Shown here piece by piece: positions 16,242-25,832 of a DNA stretch of 64,000 nucleotides. Source of the DNA: Afipia sp. GTDB taxonomy: Bacteria > Pseudomonadota > Alphaproteobacteria > Rhizobiales > Xanthobacteraceae. The stretch lies in assembly GCA_024508675.1 (NCBI GenBank), contig JANINQ010000005.1:124001-188000 (forward strand), read 5' to 3'. Both the position numbers and the translations under genes were made by a program. Each line of letters begins with the position of its first letter. Within the stretch, counting starts at the first letter, position 1. The notes below the pieces were generated by a model. That model made no database searches and was not told the origin of the DNA. It saw only the letters and a program-made list of their open reading frames with translations.

Positions 16242-17366
16242 CTATGCGGCAATTTGCACTTGCGCAGCCGCAAGTTCACGCCGCACGCGTTTGAGTTTCG
16301 AGCGCTGAATCCACGCCAGCGTGAGGCGTTCGGTCGTGGCCTTGATCGAAGTGACGAAACCGAACAGCACCAGCAATGCGGCGAACACCCACCATGCGAG
16401 ATTGAATGCACCGGCGGTCAGCAGCAGTGCGCCGCGCCCGAGAATCTTCACGATGGCACGGGTCTGGCTGCCCTTGGATTCCGCAAGCCGCGCGGCACGC
16501 GCGACATCCTTCGGCCCGTCCGCGATGCGCAGCACATCGAGCGCGCCCTTGGTGCCGGCCTTCTCACCGACGCGGCCGACATCCTTCGCAAGCCGCACCA
16601 GCGCACCGGCTTTCTCTGCCTTGAATGCCGCCTTCATCGCGCTGATGGTCTGGCCAGGCCGCGCGAGCGAAGCGTCGGCAACAGCCTTCTGCAGCATCGG
16701 CGCATCGACCACGCCGCGCGCCGAGCGGCCCGCCCATTCGGTGAGGCCCGCACCTAACCGTCCAACCTTGCGCGCATCCTTCACCATCGACAATCCGGCA
16801 CGCACCGGCGTCGCGCCACCGGCAGACATGTAGGTGGCAGCGGTCACCACAAGACCGGCGCTTGCAAGACCAAGCACCAGCTGATCGGCGTTCTCGCCCA
16901 TCGCCAGCCGTTTGCCTTCACGCACCACATCGCGGATGTCGCCGAACACGAACAGGTCGCCCGCGACAGTACCGGACAGGGAGGCGACGTCATCCGCTTC
17001 GCCCGTCACAAGACCGGTGGCAAAACGCTTCGCCACGCTGGCGGTTGAATTCTCATCCGCGACGGCTGCATCCACGCGCCCGGCCACGCCGCCCGGCAGC
17101 GCCGCGCCCTTGTCCCGCGCCAGCTCCACGAAGCTTTGCGCCAGATCGGCATCCCCGACATCGAGCGCCTGTTCGGCGCCCTGTCCGAGTGCGTCGCTGT
17201 TTGTTCGCAAGGCGGAATTGATCCGGCTATCCGAGAGCGCCACGGGGTCGTCCTGCGCCAGCAGAAGCGCCCCGGCGTCGCGGGCATGCGGCCACAGCAC
17301 GGCGAATACCGCCGCAGACGCGACGGCCCCCATGAGCGTCAAACCGATGCGCCGGGTCGATTTCAT
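16242..17366 (-). CDS. Ala-rich two-anchor membrane protein of unknown function
   Basis: A 374-residue protein with an N-terminal hydrophobic segment (GLTLMGAVASAAVFAVLWP), a long Ala/Gly/Lys-rich helical middle, a central hydrophobic stretch (LVLGLASAGLVVTAATYMSAGG) and a strong C-terminal membrane helix (ALLLTAGAFNLAWWVFAALLVLFGF) followed by a basic tail. The ATG at 17366 is preceded by GAAAGG; the longer frame to 17501 encodes an implausible Cys-rich N-terminus. No known domain. The amphipathic middle could associate with membranes. Monocistronic, running toward the family B repeat. Confidence 0.7.
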   Translation of the reverse strand: MKSTRRIGLTLMGAVASAAVFAVLWPHARDAGALLLAQDDPVALSDSRINSALRTNSDALGQGAEQALDVGDADLAQSFVELARDKGAALPGGVAGRVDAAVADENSTASVAKRFATGLVTGEADDVASLSGTVAGDLFVFGDIRDVVREGKRLAMGENADQLVLGLASAGLVVTAATYMSAGGATPVRAGLSMVKDARKVGRLGAGLTEWAGRSARGVVDAPMLQKAVADASLARPGQTISAMKAAFKAEKAGALVRLAKDVGRVGEKAGTKGALDVLRIADGPKDVARAARLAESKGSQTRAIVKILGRGALLLTAGAFNLAWWVFAALLVLFGFVTSIKATTERLTLAWIQRSKLKRVRRELAAAQVQIAA

Positions 17367-17653
17367 GCAAAGAAAACCTTTCAGCGGGCCACAAGGTCCC
17401 GAATTCATGACTTTGCAATGACATGGTGCGCCGTTTTTCGGACACAACCTCCCCTCCGAAAGGAGGGCTTTCCCAAGGCGGCAGGATTGTGTCGAATTCA
17501 CACGCTGACTTCAGGGGCGAATGGACGAATCCAGCGCCGCGATCTAGGAATTTAGTGTATCGCTCGGTATGCTGCAAAGCAGCGGCTGCGTCGCCGCTGT
17601 GGGCCGGGTTATGGGCAAACGACGCAGAAGACCAGGATTGGGGTAGAACTACT

Positions 17654-17899
17654 ATGGCGGATCACGTCGTCCCTCACTTTCATAACGATGCGGGCGTGGC
17701 CATCATCGAAATCGGATCGCGCGAGTTCATGTGCGTGGGTGCCAATCCCCCGTTCGATCATCCGCATGTGTTCCTCGACCTCGGCGACGACAACGAGATC
17801 ATCTGCCCGTATTGCTCGACGCTGTACCGCTACGCCAAGGACCTCGCCGCCGGACAGGCGCGCCCTCCCGAATGCGTCGTGAAAGACAAAGTCGCCTGA
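17654..17899 (+). CDS. zinc-finger (zf-CHCC) domain protein
   Basis: An 81-residue protein whose C-terminal half matches zf-CHCC (PF10276): Cys in MCVGAN, His in FDHPHV, and the CPYC pair in IICPYCSTLYRY. The family is related to the NDUFS6-type zinc subunit of respiratory complex I and is common in alphaproteobacteria as a stand-alone protein. The start at ATG 17654 is the only one giving the compact family N-terminus. It lies 7 bases before the FAD monooxygenase gene, so the two are very probably co-transcribed. Confidence 0.88.
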   Translation: MADHVVPHFHNDAGVAIIEIGSREFMCVGANPPFDHPHVFLDLGDDNEIICPYCSTLYRYAKDLAAGQARPPECVVKDKVA

Positions 17900-17906
17900 C
17901 AGGACT

Positions 17907-19097
17907 GTGGCTGATTCGCGCACCATCGTTGTCGCTGGTGCGGGTATTGGCGGACTGACCACCGCGCTGGCGCTCGCCGCGCGCGGCTTTCGCGTCATCG
18001 TGCTTGAGCGAGCTGCAAAGCTCGAGGAAGCCGGCGCCGGGCTGCAACTGTCGCCCAATGCCAGCCGCATCCTGATCGAACTCGGCCTCGAGCCGCTGCT
18101 CGCGCCGCATGTCATCGCGCCGGACTCGATCAGCATCATGACAGCGCGCACCGGCAAGGAGATCGGCCGCGTACCCCTCGGCGAAGCGGCGGCGCTGCGT
18201 TATGGCGCGCCCTACTGGATCGCCCGCCGCGCCGATCTGCAATCCGCACTGCTGGCGCGCGTGACCAGTCATCCCGATATCGACCTGCGGCTCGGCGCGC
18301 AGTTCGAGGATGTCGCGGTCTATCCCAAAGGCGTCACCGTGGTTCAGCGCCGCGTCAGCGAACGGCAGCAGGAGCCCGCGCTGGCGCTGATCGGCGCGGA
18401 CGGCGTCTGGTCCAGCGTCCGCCACCAGATTTTCCCGGATGCACAGCCGCAGTTCACCGGCAGCATCGCCTGGCGCGGCACTGTCGATGCCTCGCAACTG
18501 CCACGCGGCTTCATGACGCAGCGCGTGCAACTGTGGATGGGCGCGAACGCGCATCTCGTCGCCTACCCGATGTCGGGCGGCAAGCGCATCAACATAGTCG
18601 CGGTCGTTTCCGGAAAATGGAACAGGCCGGGCTGGAGCGAACCGGGCGATGTGGTCGAGATCGCCAATCATTTTACCGATCCGCACTGGCCGATTGCGGC
18701 GCGCATGATGATCGGCGCTGTCGATAGCTGGCGGAAATGGGCGTTGTTCGCCATGCGCGATGGCGGCGTCTGGAACAAGGGACCCATTGCGCTGCTCGGC
18801 GATGCGTCCCATGCCATGCTGCCGTTCGCCGCGCAGGGTGCGGGCATGGCGATCGAGGATGCCGCGGTGATCGCCAAATGCCTCGACGCATCGCGCACCA
18901 ATCCAACGGAGGCATTTGCGAAATATGCAAGCCTACGCGCCTCCCGTGTCGCGCGTGTTCAGCGCACCGCGCGCAAGAACGGCCAGACCTATCACCTGAG
19001 CGGTCCGGTCCGCTTCGCGCGCGATCAGGTCATCCGCGTGCTGGGCGGATCGCGCCTCCTGTCGCGGCAGGACTGGATCTACGACTGGAAAGCCTAG
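17907..19097 (+). CDS. FAD-dependent aromatic-ring monooxygenase family protein
   Basis: A 396-residue group A flavoprotein monooxygenase of the salicylate/3-hydroxybenzoate hydroxylase and UbiH-like type. The dinucleotide motif GAGIGG is at 11-16, the LERA strand end at about 34-37, and the second FAD motif GDASHAMLPFAAQGAGMAIEDA is at about 290-311. The start is GTG, seven bases after the zf-CHCC stop. The substrate is not evident; an aromatic acid or a quinone-pathway intermediate are both possible. The stop overlaps the stop of the opposite-strand lipoprotein gene by 4 bases. Confidence 0.88.
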   Translation: MADSRTIVVAGAGIGGLTTALALAARGFRVIVLERAAKLEEAGAGLQLSPNASRILIELGLEPLLAPHVIAPDSISIMTARTGKEIGRVPLGEAAALRYGAPYWIARRADLQSALLARVTSHPDIDLRLGAQFEDVAVYPKGVTVVQRRVSERQQEPALALIGADGVWSSVRHQIFPDAQPQFTGSIAWRGTVDASQLPRGFMTQRVQLWMGANAHLVAYPMSGGKRINIVAVVSGKWNRPGWSEPGDVVEIANHFTDPHWPIAARMMIGAVDSWRKWALFAMRDGGVWNKGPIALLGDASHAMLPFAAQGAGMAIEDAAVIAKCLDASRTNPTEAFAKYASLRASRVARVQRTARKNGQTYHLSGPVRFARDQVIRVLGGSRLLSRQDWIYDWKA

Positions 19098-19492
19098 CGG
19101 CGTCGCTTGCCCGATGGCGCGGAAGGAGTTGCCGGCGCGGCAAGTTCGGCGCTGCAATTGTTGCGCACGATCTTCTCGTCGATGGCATCGCGTTGCGCAC
19201 GCTGGGAGCGGTAGTCCGTCTGGTACGCAAGACCCGACACCAGCGTTCCGCCGGCGCCGGTCTCGGCCTTCGCCATCAAGCCTTCAAGCTCGATCACCCG
19301 GTCATTGGTGATCTTGCGCGCGGTGGCAAGCTGCTGGCAGTTATAAAGATCGTATTTGGAGGGATCGACGAACACGCTCGATCCGAACCCCGAGTCGCCG
19401 CCGCTGGCGCAGGCACCAAGACCGACAGCCATCGCGCCTGCCATCGAGCAACGAACGGCGAAACGCAGACCGCCGCCGATCTGCCGCTTCAT
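19094..19492 (-). CDS. small lipoprotein, conserved hypothetical
   Basis: A 132-residue protein with a basic N-terminus, a hydrophobic segment and a lipobox-like VGLGAC|AS, so it is probably an outer- or inner-membrane lipoprotein. The mature part begins Gly/Ser-rich, then a helical region with YDLYNCQQLATARKIT and AETGAGGTLVSGLAYQTDY, and ends in a basic tail GKRRR. The pattern occurs in Bradyrhizobiaceae proteins of unknown role. The start is uncertain: in-frame ATGs at 19534, 19519 and 19492; the last gives a standard signal peptide. No function assigned. Confidence 0.72.
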   Translation of the reverse strand: MKRQIGGGLRFAVRCSMAGAMAVGLGACASGGDSGFGSSVFVDPSKYDLYNCQQLATARKITNDRVIELEGLMAKAETGAGGTLVSGLAYQTDYRSQRAQRDAIDEKIVRNNCSAELAAPATPSAPSGKRRR

Positions 19493-19594
19493 CCATTTGC
19501 CGCCCACGGCTTCGGTCATCCGTATCAGTCGCATCGGTCTCGTGTTACGGGTCTTCGTGTTGAATTTGTGGTGGCGGGAACGGCGGGAGGCGAC

Positions 19595-19804
19595 TTACAG
19601 CGTTTCCTGCTTGTGGCCGCATTCCTTGCAGGTGAATGTGGCCCGCTTGGTGCCCTTCTCCGCCAAAACGCGATTGGCCTTGCCGCACTTGCCGCAGGTG
19701 GCATCGAAACGCGTATTGCCCTGCTTGATGACAAGAGCCTTGCGCTCCATCGCCTCGCGCACCAGCCGCTCGGTTTCCTCGCGCAGGGCCTGCTTGTCCA
19801 CCAT
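19595..19804 (-). CDS. small zinc-ribbon protein
   Basis: A 69-residue protein: an N-terminal charged helix (DKQALREETERLVREAMERK) and a C-terminal zinc ribbon with CGKC and CKEC pairs about 20 residues apart. GAAGGAC before the ATG at 19804 supports this start over the longer frame to 19903. It may bind nucleic acid or protein; no named family is claimed. Confidence 0.78.
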   Translation of the reverse strand: MVDKQALREETERLVREAMERKALVIKQGNTRFDATCGKCGKANRVLAEKGTKRATFTCKECGHKQETL

Positions 19805-19842
19805 GGTCCGTCCTTCGGCTTTGGGAAGATTCTGGCGCTTAT

Positions 19843-20250
19843 TTAACGGGCCTTGCCCCCGTTTAACAAACCATATCCGTCCGCAACGCGGCGAAATCGC
19901 CATTGACCCGTGCCACCGGGGCGAACGGTCAGCACAGGACCGGCTGCATCGACCTGCGTCCTGCTGTTGCTCATGGTGCCGTTATGGCTTTTCCATTTCA
20001 GCGAAACGGAGCTGCCCCACACCTTGCAGTCATAAACTCCGCCGAGCGCGCTCTTGAAAATGAGCCAGCCAAAACTTTCATCGATCTGTCGCGGCGGCTG
20101 CGGCAGATTGAAATAGGATTGAACGCTTGCCTGACAGATCAGCGCGGCTGGCCAGGATGCGTCGCTCCCCTGCGCGAAAGAGGCATTTGCGTGAAGCATC
20201 GCCGCGGCAACAAGTGCGGCGCATCCGGCGGTTCTGAAAAACACGGTCAT
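19843..20250 (-). CDS. secreted hypothetical protein
   Basis: A 135-residue protein with a signal peptide (GCAALVAAAMLHANASFAQ) and a mature domain with two cysteines (LICQASVQ and VYDCKVWG) likely to form a disulfide, plus beta-rich segments SVSLKWKSHNGTMSNSRTQVD and GTGQWRFRRVADG. No family recognised. It is probably periplasmic. The zinc-ribbon gene lies 38 bases downstream on the same strand and may be co-transcribed. Confidence 0.7.
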   Translation of the reverse strand: MTVFFRTAGCAALVAAAMLHANASFAQGSDASWPAALICQASVQSYFNLPQPPRQIDESFGWLIFKSALGGVYDCKVWGSSVSLKWKSHNGTMSNSRTQVDAAGPVLTVRPGGTGQWRFRRVADGYGLLNGGKAR

Positions 20251-20390
20251 ATCCCGGCAACATTGTCTTCGGAGGACGCGAAGATTCTGCCGCCGGCCGC
20301 CGATATTCGCGGGTCTGCCTACACTGCCCGGACGTCTGCTGCAATGACATCCGCCCGTATACTCAGGTCATTCTGAAAGAGAGCGGGCGC

Positions 20391-21242
20391 TTAAGCCCGA
20401 TCGGCAGAACTATCCGCGCTCCACGGCGAGCGGCGGGCCGGCAGCCCTGCCGTGCCCACCAGCGGACGGCGATTCCAGTCCAGCACAGAATCGCTGTGAA
20501 CCTGTTTGACGATCCACAGGAAGTAAACCGATGCCGGAATACCGATCAGGTCCACAGCCAGCCTCAGGCTGTCGCCCGGCGTAACGGCATTGACGAAATG
20601 CATCTGGGCACAGGTGAAGAACACGCCCGACAGCGCGATCCCCGACAGCGACCACGCACCTTCGGTCAGATAACGGCGCGCCTGATGATCGGCCAGATAC
20701 CAGCCGACCATTCCGTAAGTGATGGTCACAAACACGTTGGCCGCGAAATCGAGAGAGGCGACATCAATCCCGCCCCACAGTGACGTCGCGTCTGATGCCG
20801 CGCCGGACGACCTGCACAGGAACTGAAACGGAGAGCTGAAGTCGGGCGACTCCACAAAAGTCCACGCTGACAGCCAGCCCGCCACAAGCGTCAGGATGCC
20901 GACCAGCAGCACCACCCATTGCGGCGAAACAGTCAGGCTGCGATCACCCTGCCCGCCCCACACAGTCTCGAAACGCAGGTATACGAATGTTAGTCCGGCC
21001 GGCAGCCCGATCAGCGTGACGGCCAGCATCGGCCACGACACGCTCGCGCCCTGAAGAACGTGCCAGCCATGCACCAGATGGTGCGGCCCGCAGCTCGCGG
21101 CCATCAGCGCAAAACCGATTCCGAAACGGGACCAGCCGCGATAACGATGCAGACTGATGGTCTCCCATGCCGACAACAGCCCGAGGCCCGCGTAGGCCAG
21201 CCCGATCAGCAGATTGCTGATGCCGACAATGAAGGACATCAT
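20391..21242 (-). CDS. multi-spanning membrane protein coupled to a GGDEF-EAL gene
   Basis: A 283-residue protein with about seven predicted membrane helices and a polar C-terminal tail. It has His-rich interface motifs (ASCGPHHLVHGWHVLQG, FTCAQMHFV) that could bind metal or haem, as in some membrane sensor domains. The ATG at 21242 overlaps the TGA of the upstream GGDEF-EAL gene (ATGA), indicating translational coupling. A sensor for, or target of, the c-di-GMP enzyme is the natural inference. No Pfam-type family is recognised with confidence. Confidence 0.78.
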   Translation of the reverse strand: MMSFIVGISNLLIGLAYAGLGLLSAWETISLHRYRGWSRFGIGFALMAASCGPHHLVHGWHVLQGASVSWPMLAVTLIGLPAGLTFVYLRFETVWGGQGDRSLTVSPQWVVLLVGILTLVAGWLSAWTFVESPDFSSPFQFLCRSSGAASDATSLWGGIDVASLDFAANVFVTITYGMVGWYLADHQARRYLTEGAWSLSGIALSGVFFTCAQMHFVNAVTPGDSLRLAVDLIGIPASVYFLWIVKQVHSDSVLDWNRRPLVGTAGLPARRSPWSADSSADRA

Positions 21243-22804
21243 GGCCCCGCCTTGGTTCCCATCGGGGCGCCGATGTGATCGAGAAACTCGTCGATGAAAT
21301 AGCGATGGCCGCGCCGGGCCAATCCTTCCGTTGCATGCGCGCTGTGAAGCGCGCGCGCCGAGCGAGGCTCCCACAGCGCCCTGCTCAGCATCGGCCCGAT
21401 CCGCTCGGCGGCGACCGGACGCGAAAAGAAATAACCCTGGGCCACTTCGCAGCCCATGCGAAGCAGCATCGCGGCCTGCTCGCGGGTTTCCACCCCTTCG
21501 GCGATGGTGTGCTTGCCCATTGCATAGGCCAGACTCAGGATTGACGACACGATCGCCGTGTCGCCCGGCTCGCTGCTTAGGCCGTCAATGAAACTCCGGT
21601 CGATCTTCAACACCTCGGCAGGCATGTCGCGAAGGCGGGACAGCGACGAGTGTTCGGTGCCGAAGTCGTCGATCGCGATGTAAGCGCCAAGCGCCTTGAC
21701 CTGATTGAGAACCCGGACGACTTCCTCCGTGGCGCTCATCATCACGCTTTCGGTGATCTCCAGACAGAGCGAGGCCGGATCGATGCCCGTCTCCGCGAGG
21801 ATCTGGCGAAGCTCCGTGAAAAACGCCGGCTCGGTAATCTGGCGCGGCGAGACGTTCACCGTGATGGCCAGCGGCCGGCCCGGCATCGCCTGCATCCATT
21901 CGGACAACTGACGGCACGATTCCAGCAGCACCTGCCGTCCGATCGGAACGATAAGCCCGCAATCCTCGGCAACGGGAATGAATTCGCCGGGCGCAACGAC
22001 GCCATGCACCGGATGCCGCCAGCGGACCAGCGCCTCGACTCCGACCACACAACCATCCTTCAGGCGGACCTGCGGCTGATACTCGACAAAGAACTGCGAT
22101 TTCCGCAGCGCCGCGCGCAAATCCGACTCGATCTGCAGCCGTTTCTCCACGCGGGTGTGAAGCTCGTCGTTGAACTCCACCAGTCTGGCCCGGCCCCGGT
22201 CCTTGGCCGCATAAAGCGCCGTGTCCGCCTCGCGCAGCAACTGCTCGGCGGATTTCACGCCGGGCTTGCAGAGCGCAATCCCGACGCTTGCCGTCACCAC
22301 GACTTCTTTTCCGGAAATAAAGATCGGGTCGGCCAAGGCCGCAAGAATGCGCTGGCCCAGCGCTTCGCCGGAGCCGTCAATCGCGTGTGGGTGAAGAACT
22401 ACGACTTCATCGCCGCCAAACCGGCTCGCAATATCCTGCGGTCCGATACAGCCAACGATACGCCTTGCCATTTCTGACAGGACCTCGTCACCGCTGCCAT
22501 GGCCGAGCGAGTCGTTGACGAGCTTGAAATTGTCGAGATCGACAAACAGAACCGCGATCCGGGCATCATCGGCGGCTTCGCGGGCGAGTTCGTTCTGGAG
22601 CCGTTCGAGCAGCAGGCCGCGCGTGAGCAGGCCGGTGAGCGGATCGTGAGCCGCTGTATGCATCAATTGCGCGATCACCCCGCGCAGACGCTCGATTTCC
22701 GTCTCCGTCCCTGCCGGCGGAAGACCGCGGTCCCCGCTGGCGCCAGGCTGAAGTGCGTCGACCGTTCTGGTCGGCTCCTGCGTATTCCGCAACAATCCAA
22801 GCAT
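21239..22804 (-). CDS. GGDEF-EAL protein with altered signature motifs
   Basis: A 521-residue cytoplasmic protein. GGDEF reads GGDEV (130-134) and the I-site reads GPQD rather than RxxD, so cyclase activity is doubtful. EAL (257-259) is intact with NVS, CLEITES, DD (379-380), KIDRSF and AEGVET, but loop 6 reads DDFGTEHSS instead of DDFGTGYSS, which may alter dimerisation or activity. Start 22804 is preceded by AGGTGG; upstream frame to 22960 lacks one. It is translationally coupled to the downstream membrane protein. Most likely a c-di-GMP phosphodiesterase with a regulatory GGDEF domain. Confidence 0.92.
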   Translation of the reverse strand: MLGLLRNTQEPTRTVDALQPGASGDRGLPPAGTETEIERLRGVIAQLMHTAAHDPLTGLLTRGLLLERLQNELAREAADDARIAVLFVDLDNFKLVNDSLGHGSGDEVLSEMARRIVGCIGPQDIASRFGGDEVVVLHPHAIDGSGEALGQRILAALADPIFISGKEVVVTASVGIALCKPGVKSAEQLLREADTALYAAKDRGRARLVEFNDELHTRVEKRLQIESDLRAALRKSQFFVEYQPQVRLKDGCVVGVEALVRWRHPVHGVVAPGEFIPVAEDCGLIVPIGRQVLLESCRQLSEWMQAMPGRPLAITVNVSPRQITEPAFFTELRQILAETGIDPASLCLEITESVMMSATEEVVRVLNQVKALGAYIAIDDFGTEHSSLSRLRDMPAEVLKIDRSFIDGLSSEPGDTAIVSSILSLAYAMGKHTIAEGVETREQAAMLLRMGCEVAQGYFFSRPVAAERIGPMLSRALWEPRSARALHSAHATEGLARRGHRYFIDEFLDHIGAPMGTKAGP

Positions 22805-22924
22805 AACACCCACCTGACTAATCGGGGATGGTACGCCGCTCTGGTTGCCGAGAGGTTGCCGGGGGACAATTTTCGCGTATTGCGTGTATCGGCAATTCTC
22901 GAAATGGTTAGCCAAATGCAACCA

Positions 22925-22947
22925 CCCGGGCCGCACCGCAGCCCGGG
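22925..22947 (-). terminator. hairpin after icd
   Basis: Arms CCCGGGC / GCCCGGG with a 9-base loop, 26 bases beyond the icd stop codon. There is no T-tract on the minus-strand side, so termination strength is uncertain. Confidence 0.4.
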
Positions 22948-22972
22948 AGACAGAATGCAAATGCGCCTGTGG

Positions 22973-25204
22973 CTACACCTGCGTCAGCGCGGCGTTCAGC
23001 GTCTTGCTCGGACGCATCACGGACGCGCACTTCGCTGCATCGGGAAGATAGTAACCGCCAATATCCGCAGGCTGGCCCTGAACGGCGGCGAGTTCACCGA
23101 TAATCTGCTCTTCGCTGCGGGCGAGCGCTTCGGCCAGTCCCTTGAACTTCGCCTGCAACTCCGGGTCTTCGGTCTGCGCCGCCAGCTCCTGCGCCCAATA
23201 CATCGCCAGATAGAACTGGCTGCCGCGGTTATCCAGTTCGCCGGTGCGCGGCGACGGCGACTTCTTGTTGTCCAGCAGCTTGCCGGTGGCCGCATCGAGC
23301 GTCTTTGCCAGCAGCTTGGCTTTTGGATTGTTGGTCTTGATGCCGAGATCTTCGAGCGAGACGGCAAGCGCCAGAAATTCGCCGAGCGAATCCCAGCGCA
23401 GGTGATTTTCCTCCACAAGCTGCTGCACATGTTTCGGTGCCGAGCCGCCTGCGCCCGTTTCATACATGCCGCCGCCCGCCATCAGCGGCACGATGGACAG
23501 CATCTTGGCCGAGGTGCCCAGCTCCATGATGGGAAAGAGGTCCGTCAGATAATCGCGCAGGATGTTGCCGGTGGCGCTGATGGTATCGAGACCACGCACC
23601 ACGCGCTCCAGCGTGTAACGCATCGCGCGCACCTGACTCATGATCTGTATATCGAGGCCGGTGATGTCGTGCTCGTGCAGATACATCTTCACCTTGGTGA
23701 TGAGCTGCGCCTCATGCGGGCGATAAGGGTCCAGCCAGAACAGCACCGGCATTCCCGAGTGACGGGCGCGGTTGACCGCCAGCTTCACCCAGTCGCGGAC
23801 AGCGGCATCCTTGACCTGGCACATGCGCCAGATGTCGCCCTGCTCGACCTCCTCGCTCAGGAGCACTTCGCCGGTGGCCAGATCAGTGATGTTGGCAACG
23901 CCGTCCTCCGGAATTTCGAAGGTCTTGTCATGCGAGCCGTATTCCTCGGCCTGCTGTGCCATCAGGCCGACATTCGGCACGGTGCCCATGGTCTTCGGAT
24001 CGAAATTGCCGTGCCACTTACAGAAGTTGATCATCTCCTGATAGATGCGCGCGAAGGTGCTTTCCGGCATCACCGCCTTGACGTCCTTGAGGCGGCCATC
24101 GGCGCCCCACATCTTGCCGCCGTTGCGGATCATGGCCGGCATGGACGCATCCACGATGATGTCGTTGGGCGAGTGGAAATTGGTGATGCCCTTGGCCGAG
24201 TCGACCATCGCCAGTTCAGGCCGGTGCTCATGGCAGGCATGGAGGTCGCGCCGGATCTCGTCCTGCTGGCTCTGCGGCAGGGTCGCGATCTTGTTGTAAA
24301 GATCGACCATGCCGTTGTTGACGTTGACGCCGAGCTCCTTCAGCAGTTGTTCGTGTTTCTCGAAAGCCTCGCGATAGAAGATCCGAACGCAATGGCCGAA
24401 CACGATGGGGTGCGACACCTTCATCATGGTGGCCTTCACGTGCAGCGAGAACATCACGCCGGTCTTGTAGGCGTCCTCGATCTCCTTTTCATAGAACTCG
24501 AGCAGCGCCTTCTTGCTCATGAACATGGAGTCGATGATCTCGCGATCCTGCAGCGACACCTTGGGCTTCAAAACGATGGTCTTGCCGCTTTTGGTGATCA
24601 GCTCCATCTTCACATCGCGCGCCCGGTCCAGGGTCATCGACTTCTCACCATGATAGAAGTCGCCGCTATGCATGTGCGAGACGTGCGAGCGTGAAGCCTG
24701 ACTCCATTCGGCCATGCTGTGTGGATTCTTGCGTGCGTAGTTCTTCACCGCGAGCGGCGCGCGGCGGTCGGAATTGCCCTCGCGCAGCACCGGATTCACC
24801 GCGCTGCCGATGCATTTGGCGTAGCGCGTGCGGATTGCCTTTTCGTCGTCCGTTTTCGGATTTTCCGGGTAGTCGGGGACCTTGTAGCCCTTGTCCTGCA
24901 ATTCGCTGATGGCCGCCTTCAACTGCGCAACGGAGGCGCTGATGTTGGGCAGCTTGATGATGTTGGTGTCGGGCAGCAGCGTCAGCCGGCCAAGCTCCGC
25001 CAGATTGTCCGGCACGCGCTGGGCTTCTGTCAGGAATTCCGGAAACTCGCCGAGGATGCGCGCCGCGACCGAGATGTCGCTGGTTGTCACGTCGATTCCC
25101 GCCGGCGCGGTGAATGCGCGCACGATGGGCAGGAACGCGGCTGTCGCCAGCGCCGGGGCTTCGTCGGTCAGCGTGTAGATGATGGTAGGCGATGTCGCGC
25201 TCAT
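22973..25204 (-). CDS. icd: isocitrate dehydrogenase, NADP-dependent, monomeric type
   Basis: A 743-residue protein of the usual length for monomeric IDH (about 740), with the characteristic opening ([16 protein letters not shown]), [25 protein letters not shown], and [26 protein letters not shown]. It catalyses NADP-linked oxidative decarboxylation of isocitrate to 2-oxoglutarate in the citric acid cycle. The monomeric form is unrelated in overall sequence to the dimeric IDH more common in proteobacteria. The start at 25204 is the first ATG. It appears monocistronic. Confidence 0.97.
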   Translation of the reverse strand: MSATSPTIIYTLTDEAPALATAAFLPIVRAFTAPAGIDVTTSDISVAARILGEFPEFLTEAQRVPDNLAELGRLTLLPDTNIIKLPNISASVAQLKAAISELQDKGYKVPDYPENPKTDDEKAIRTRYAKCIGSAVNPVLREGNSDRRAPLAVKNYARKNPHSMAEWSQASRSHVSHMHSGDFYHGEKSMTLDRARDVKMELITKSGKTIVLKPKVSLQDREIIDSMFMSKKALLEFYEKEIEDAYKTGVMFSLHVKATMMKVSHPIVFGHCVRIFYREAFEKHEQLLKELGVNVNNGMVDLYNKIATLPQSQQDEIRRDLHACHEHRPELAMVDSAKGITNFHSPNDIIVDASMPAMIRNGGKMWGADGRLKDVKAVMPESTFARIYQEMINFCKWHGNFDPKTMGTVPNVGLMAQQAEEYGSHDKTFEIPEDGVANITDLATGEVLLSEEVEQGDIWRMCQVKDAAVRDWVKLAVNRARHSGMPVLFWLDPYRPHEAQLITKVKMYLHEHDITGLDIQIMSQVRAMRYTLERVVRGLDTISATGNILRDYLTDLFPIMELGTSAKMLSIVPLMAGGGMYETGAGGSAPKHVQQLVEENHLRWDSLGEFLALAVSLEDLGIKTNNPKAKLLAKTLDAATGKLLDNKKSPSPRTGELDNRGSQFYLAMYWAQELAAQTEDPELQAKFKGLAEALARSEEQIIGELAAVQGQPADIGGYYLPDAAKCASVMRPSKTLNAALTQV

Positions 25205-25548
25205 GCGCTGGTTTCCTCATGTCGTGACGTCCGGCCCCGATGATTCACCGACATTGCTTGTGCGGAATCTTGCGAGAACCGGTGGGCGATAGAATTTCAG
25301 ATGGCGTACTTATCGCGGAAAACCTGACACTTGCCATGAAATTCAGCAACAGGTTTGTGCTTTGGCCATCGCCGGAGCGCGTCCATGCAATGAACAGCGG
25401 TCCGAGTATATTCGCCAACGCCCCCGAAGATGACAAGGTCACCCCCAGTCGCACCTTCCAAAGTGCCCGCCTGCCGGTAGTTTTCAGGGTCGGGTAACGC
25501 TACACCGGGCTTTCAGCGCCACCCCGCGCAGTGCTACAACCCGCCCGC
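25205..25548. other. intergenic region between icd and tRNA-Leu
   Basis: No gene is supported in these 344 bases. It must hold the icd promoter on the minus strand and probably the tRNA promoter on the plus strand. A plus-strand frame of 85 codons (25240-25497) has no family resemblance or ribosome-binding site and is not called. Confidence 0.5.
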
Positions 25549-25635
25549 GCGGACGTGGCGGAATTGGTAGACGCAAGGGACTTAAAATCCCTCGATGGCA
25601 ACGTCGTGCGGGTTCGATTCCCGCCGTCCGCACCA
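25549..25635 (+). tRNA. tRNA-Leu (anticodon UAA)
   Basis: The acceptor arms GCGGACG (25549-25555) and CGTCCGC (25625-25631) pair perfectly, followed by discriminator A and an encoded CCA. The anticodon stem-loop GGGACTTAAAATCCC gives UAA. A long variable arm (TCGATGGCAACGTCG) marks it as class II. The T-loop GGTTCGATTCC is standard. Confidence 0.97.
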
Positions 25636-25832
25636 GCAGCCTTCCTCAATACGCCGAATGCAAAAAACATTGGCAACACAGGCACAATTCGCAGACGCTG
25701 CGGCGAAAAGCCCGTCCCTTGCGCACGTCAACGATTTGCACGTTTCTCGTTTAACGCTACAACTGTTTTGCCGGACGGATCGTCGCGACAGCTGTTGTGA
25801 AGCTGCGCGAATGGGATCGGGTGTGATTCGTC

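Noticed and set aside
22499-24694. A 731-codon open frame on the plus strand over the icd and GGDEF-EAL region
   Set aside because: It lies antisense to icd and a GGDEF-EAL gene that both have complete family motifs. Its product is His/Arg-rich and has no family resemblance, as is usual for the opposite strand of high-GC genes.
25240-25497. An 85-codon plus-strand frame between icd and tRNA-Leu
   Set aside because: No ribosome-binding site and no family resemblance. The region must also hold promoters.
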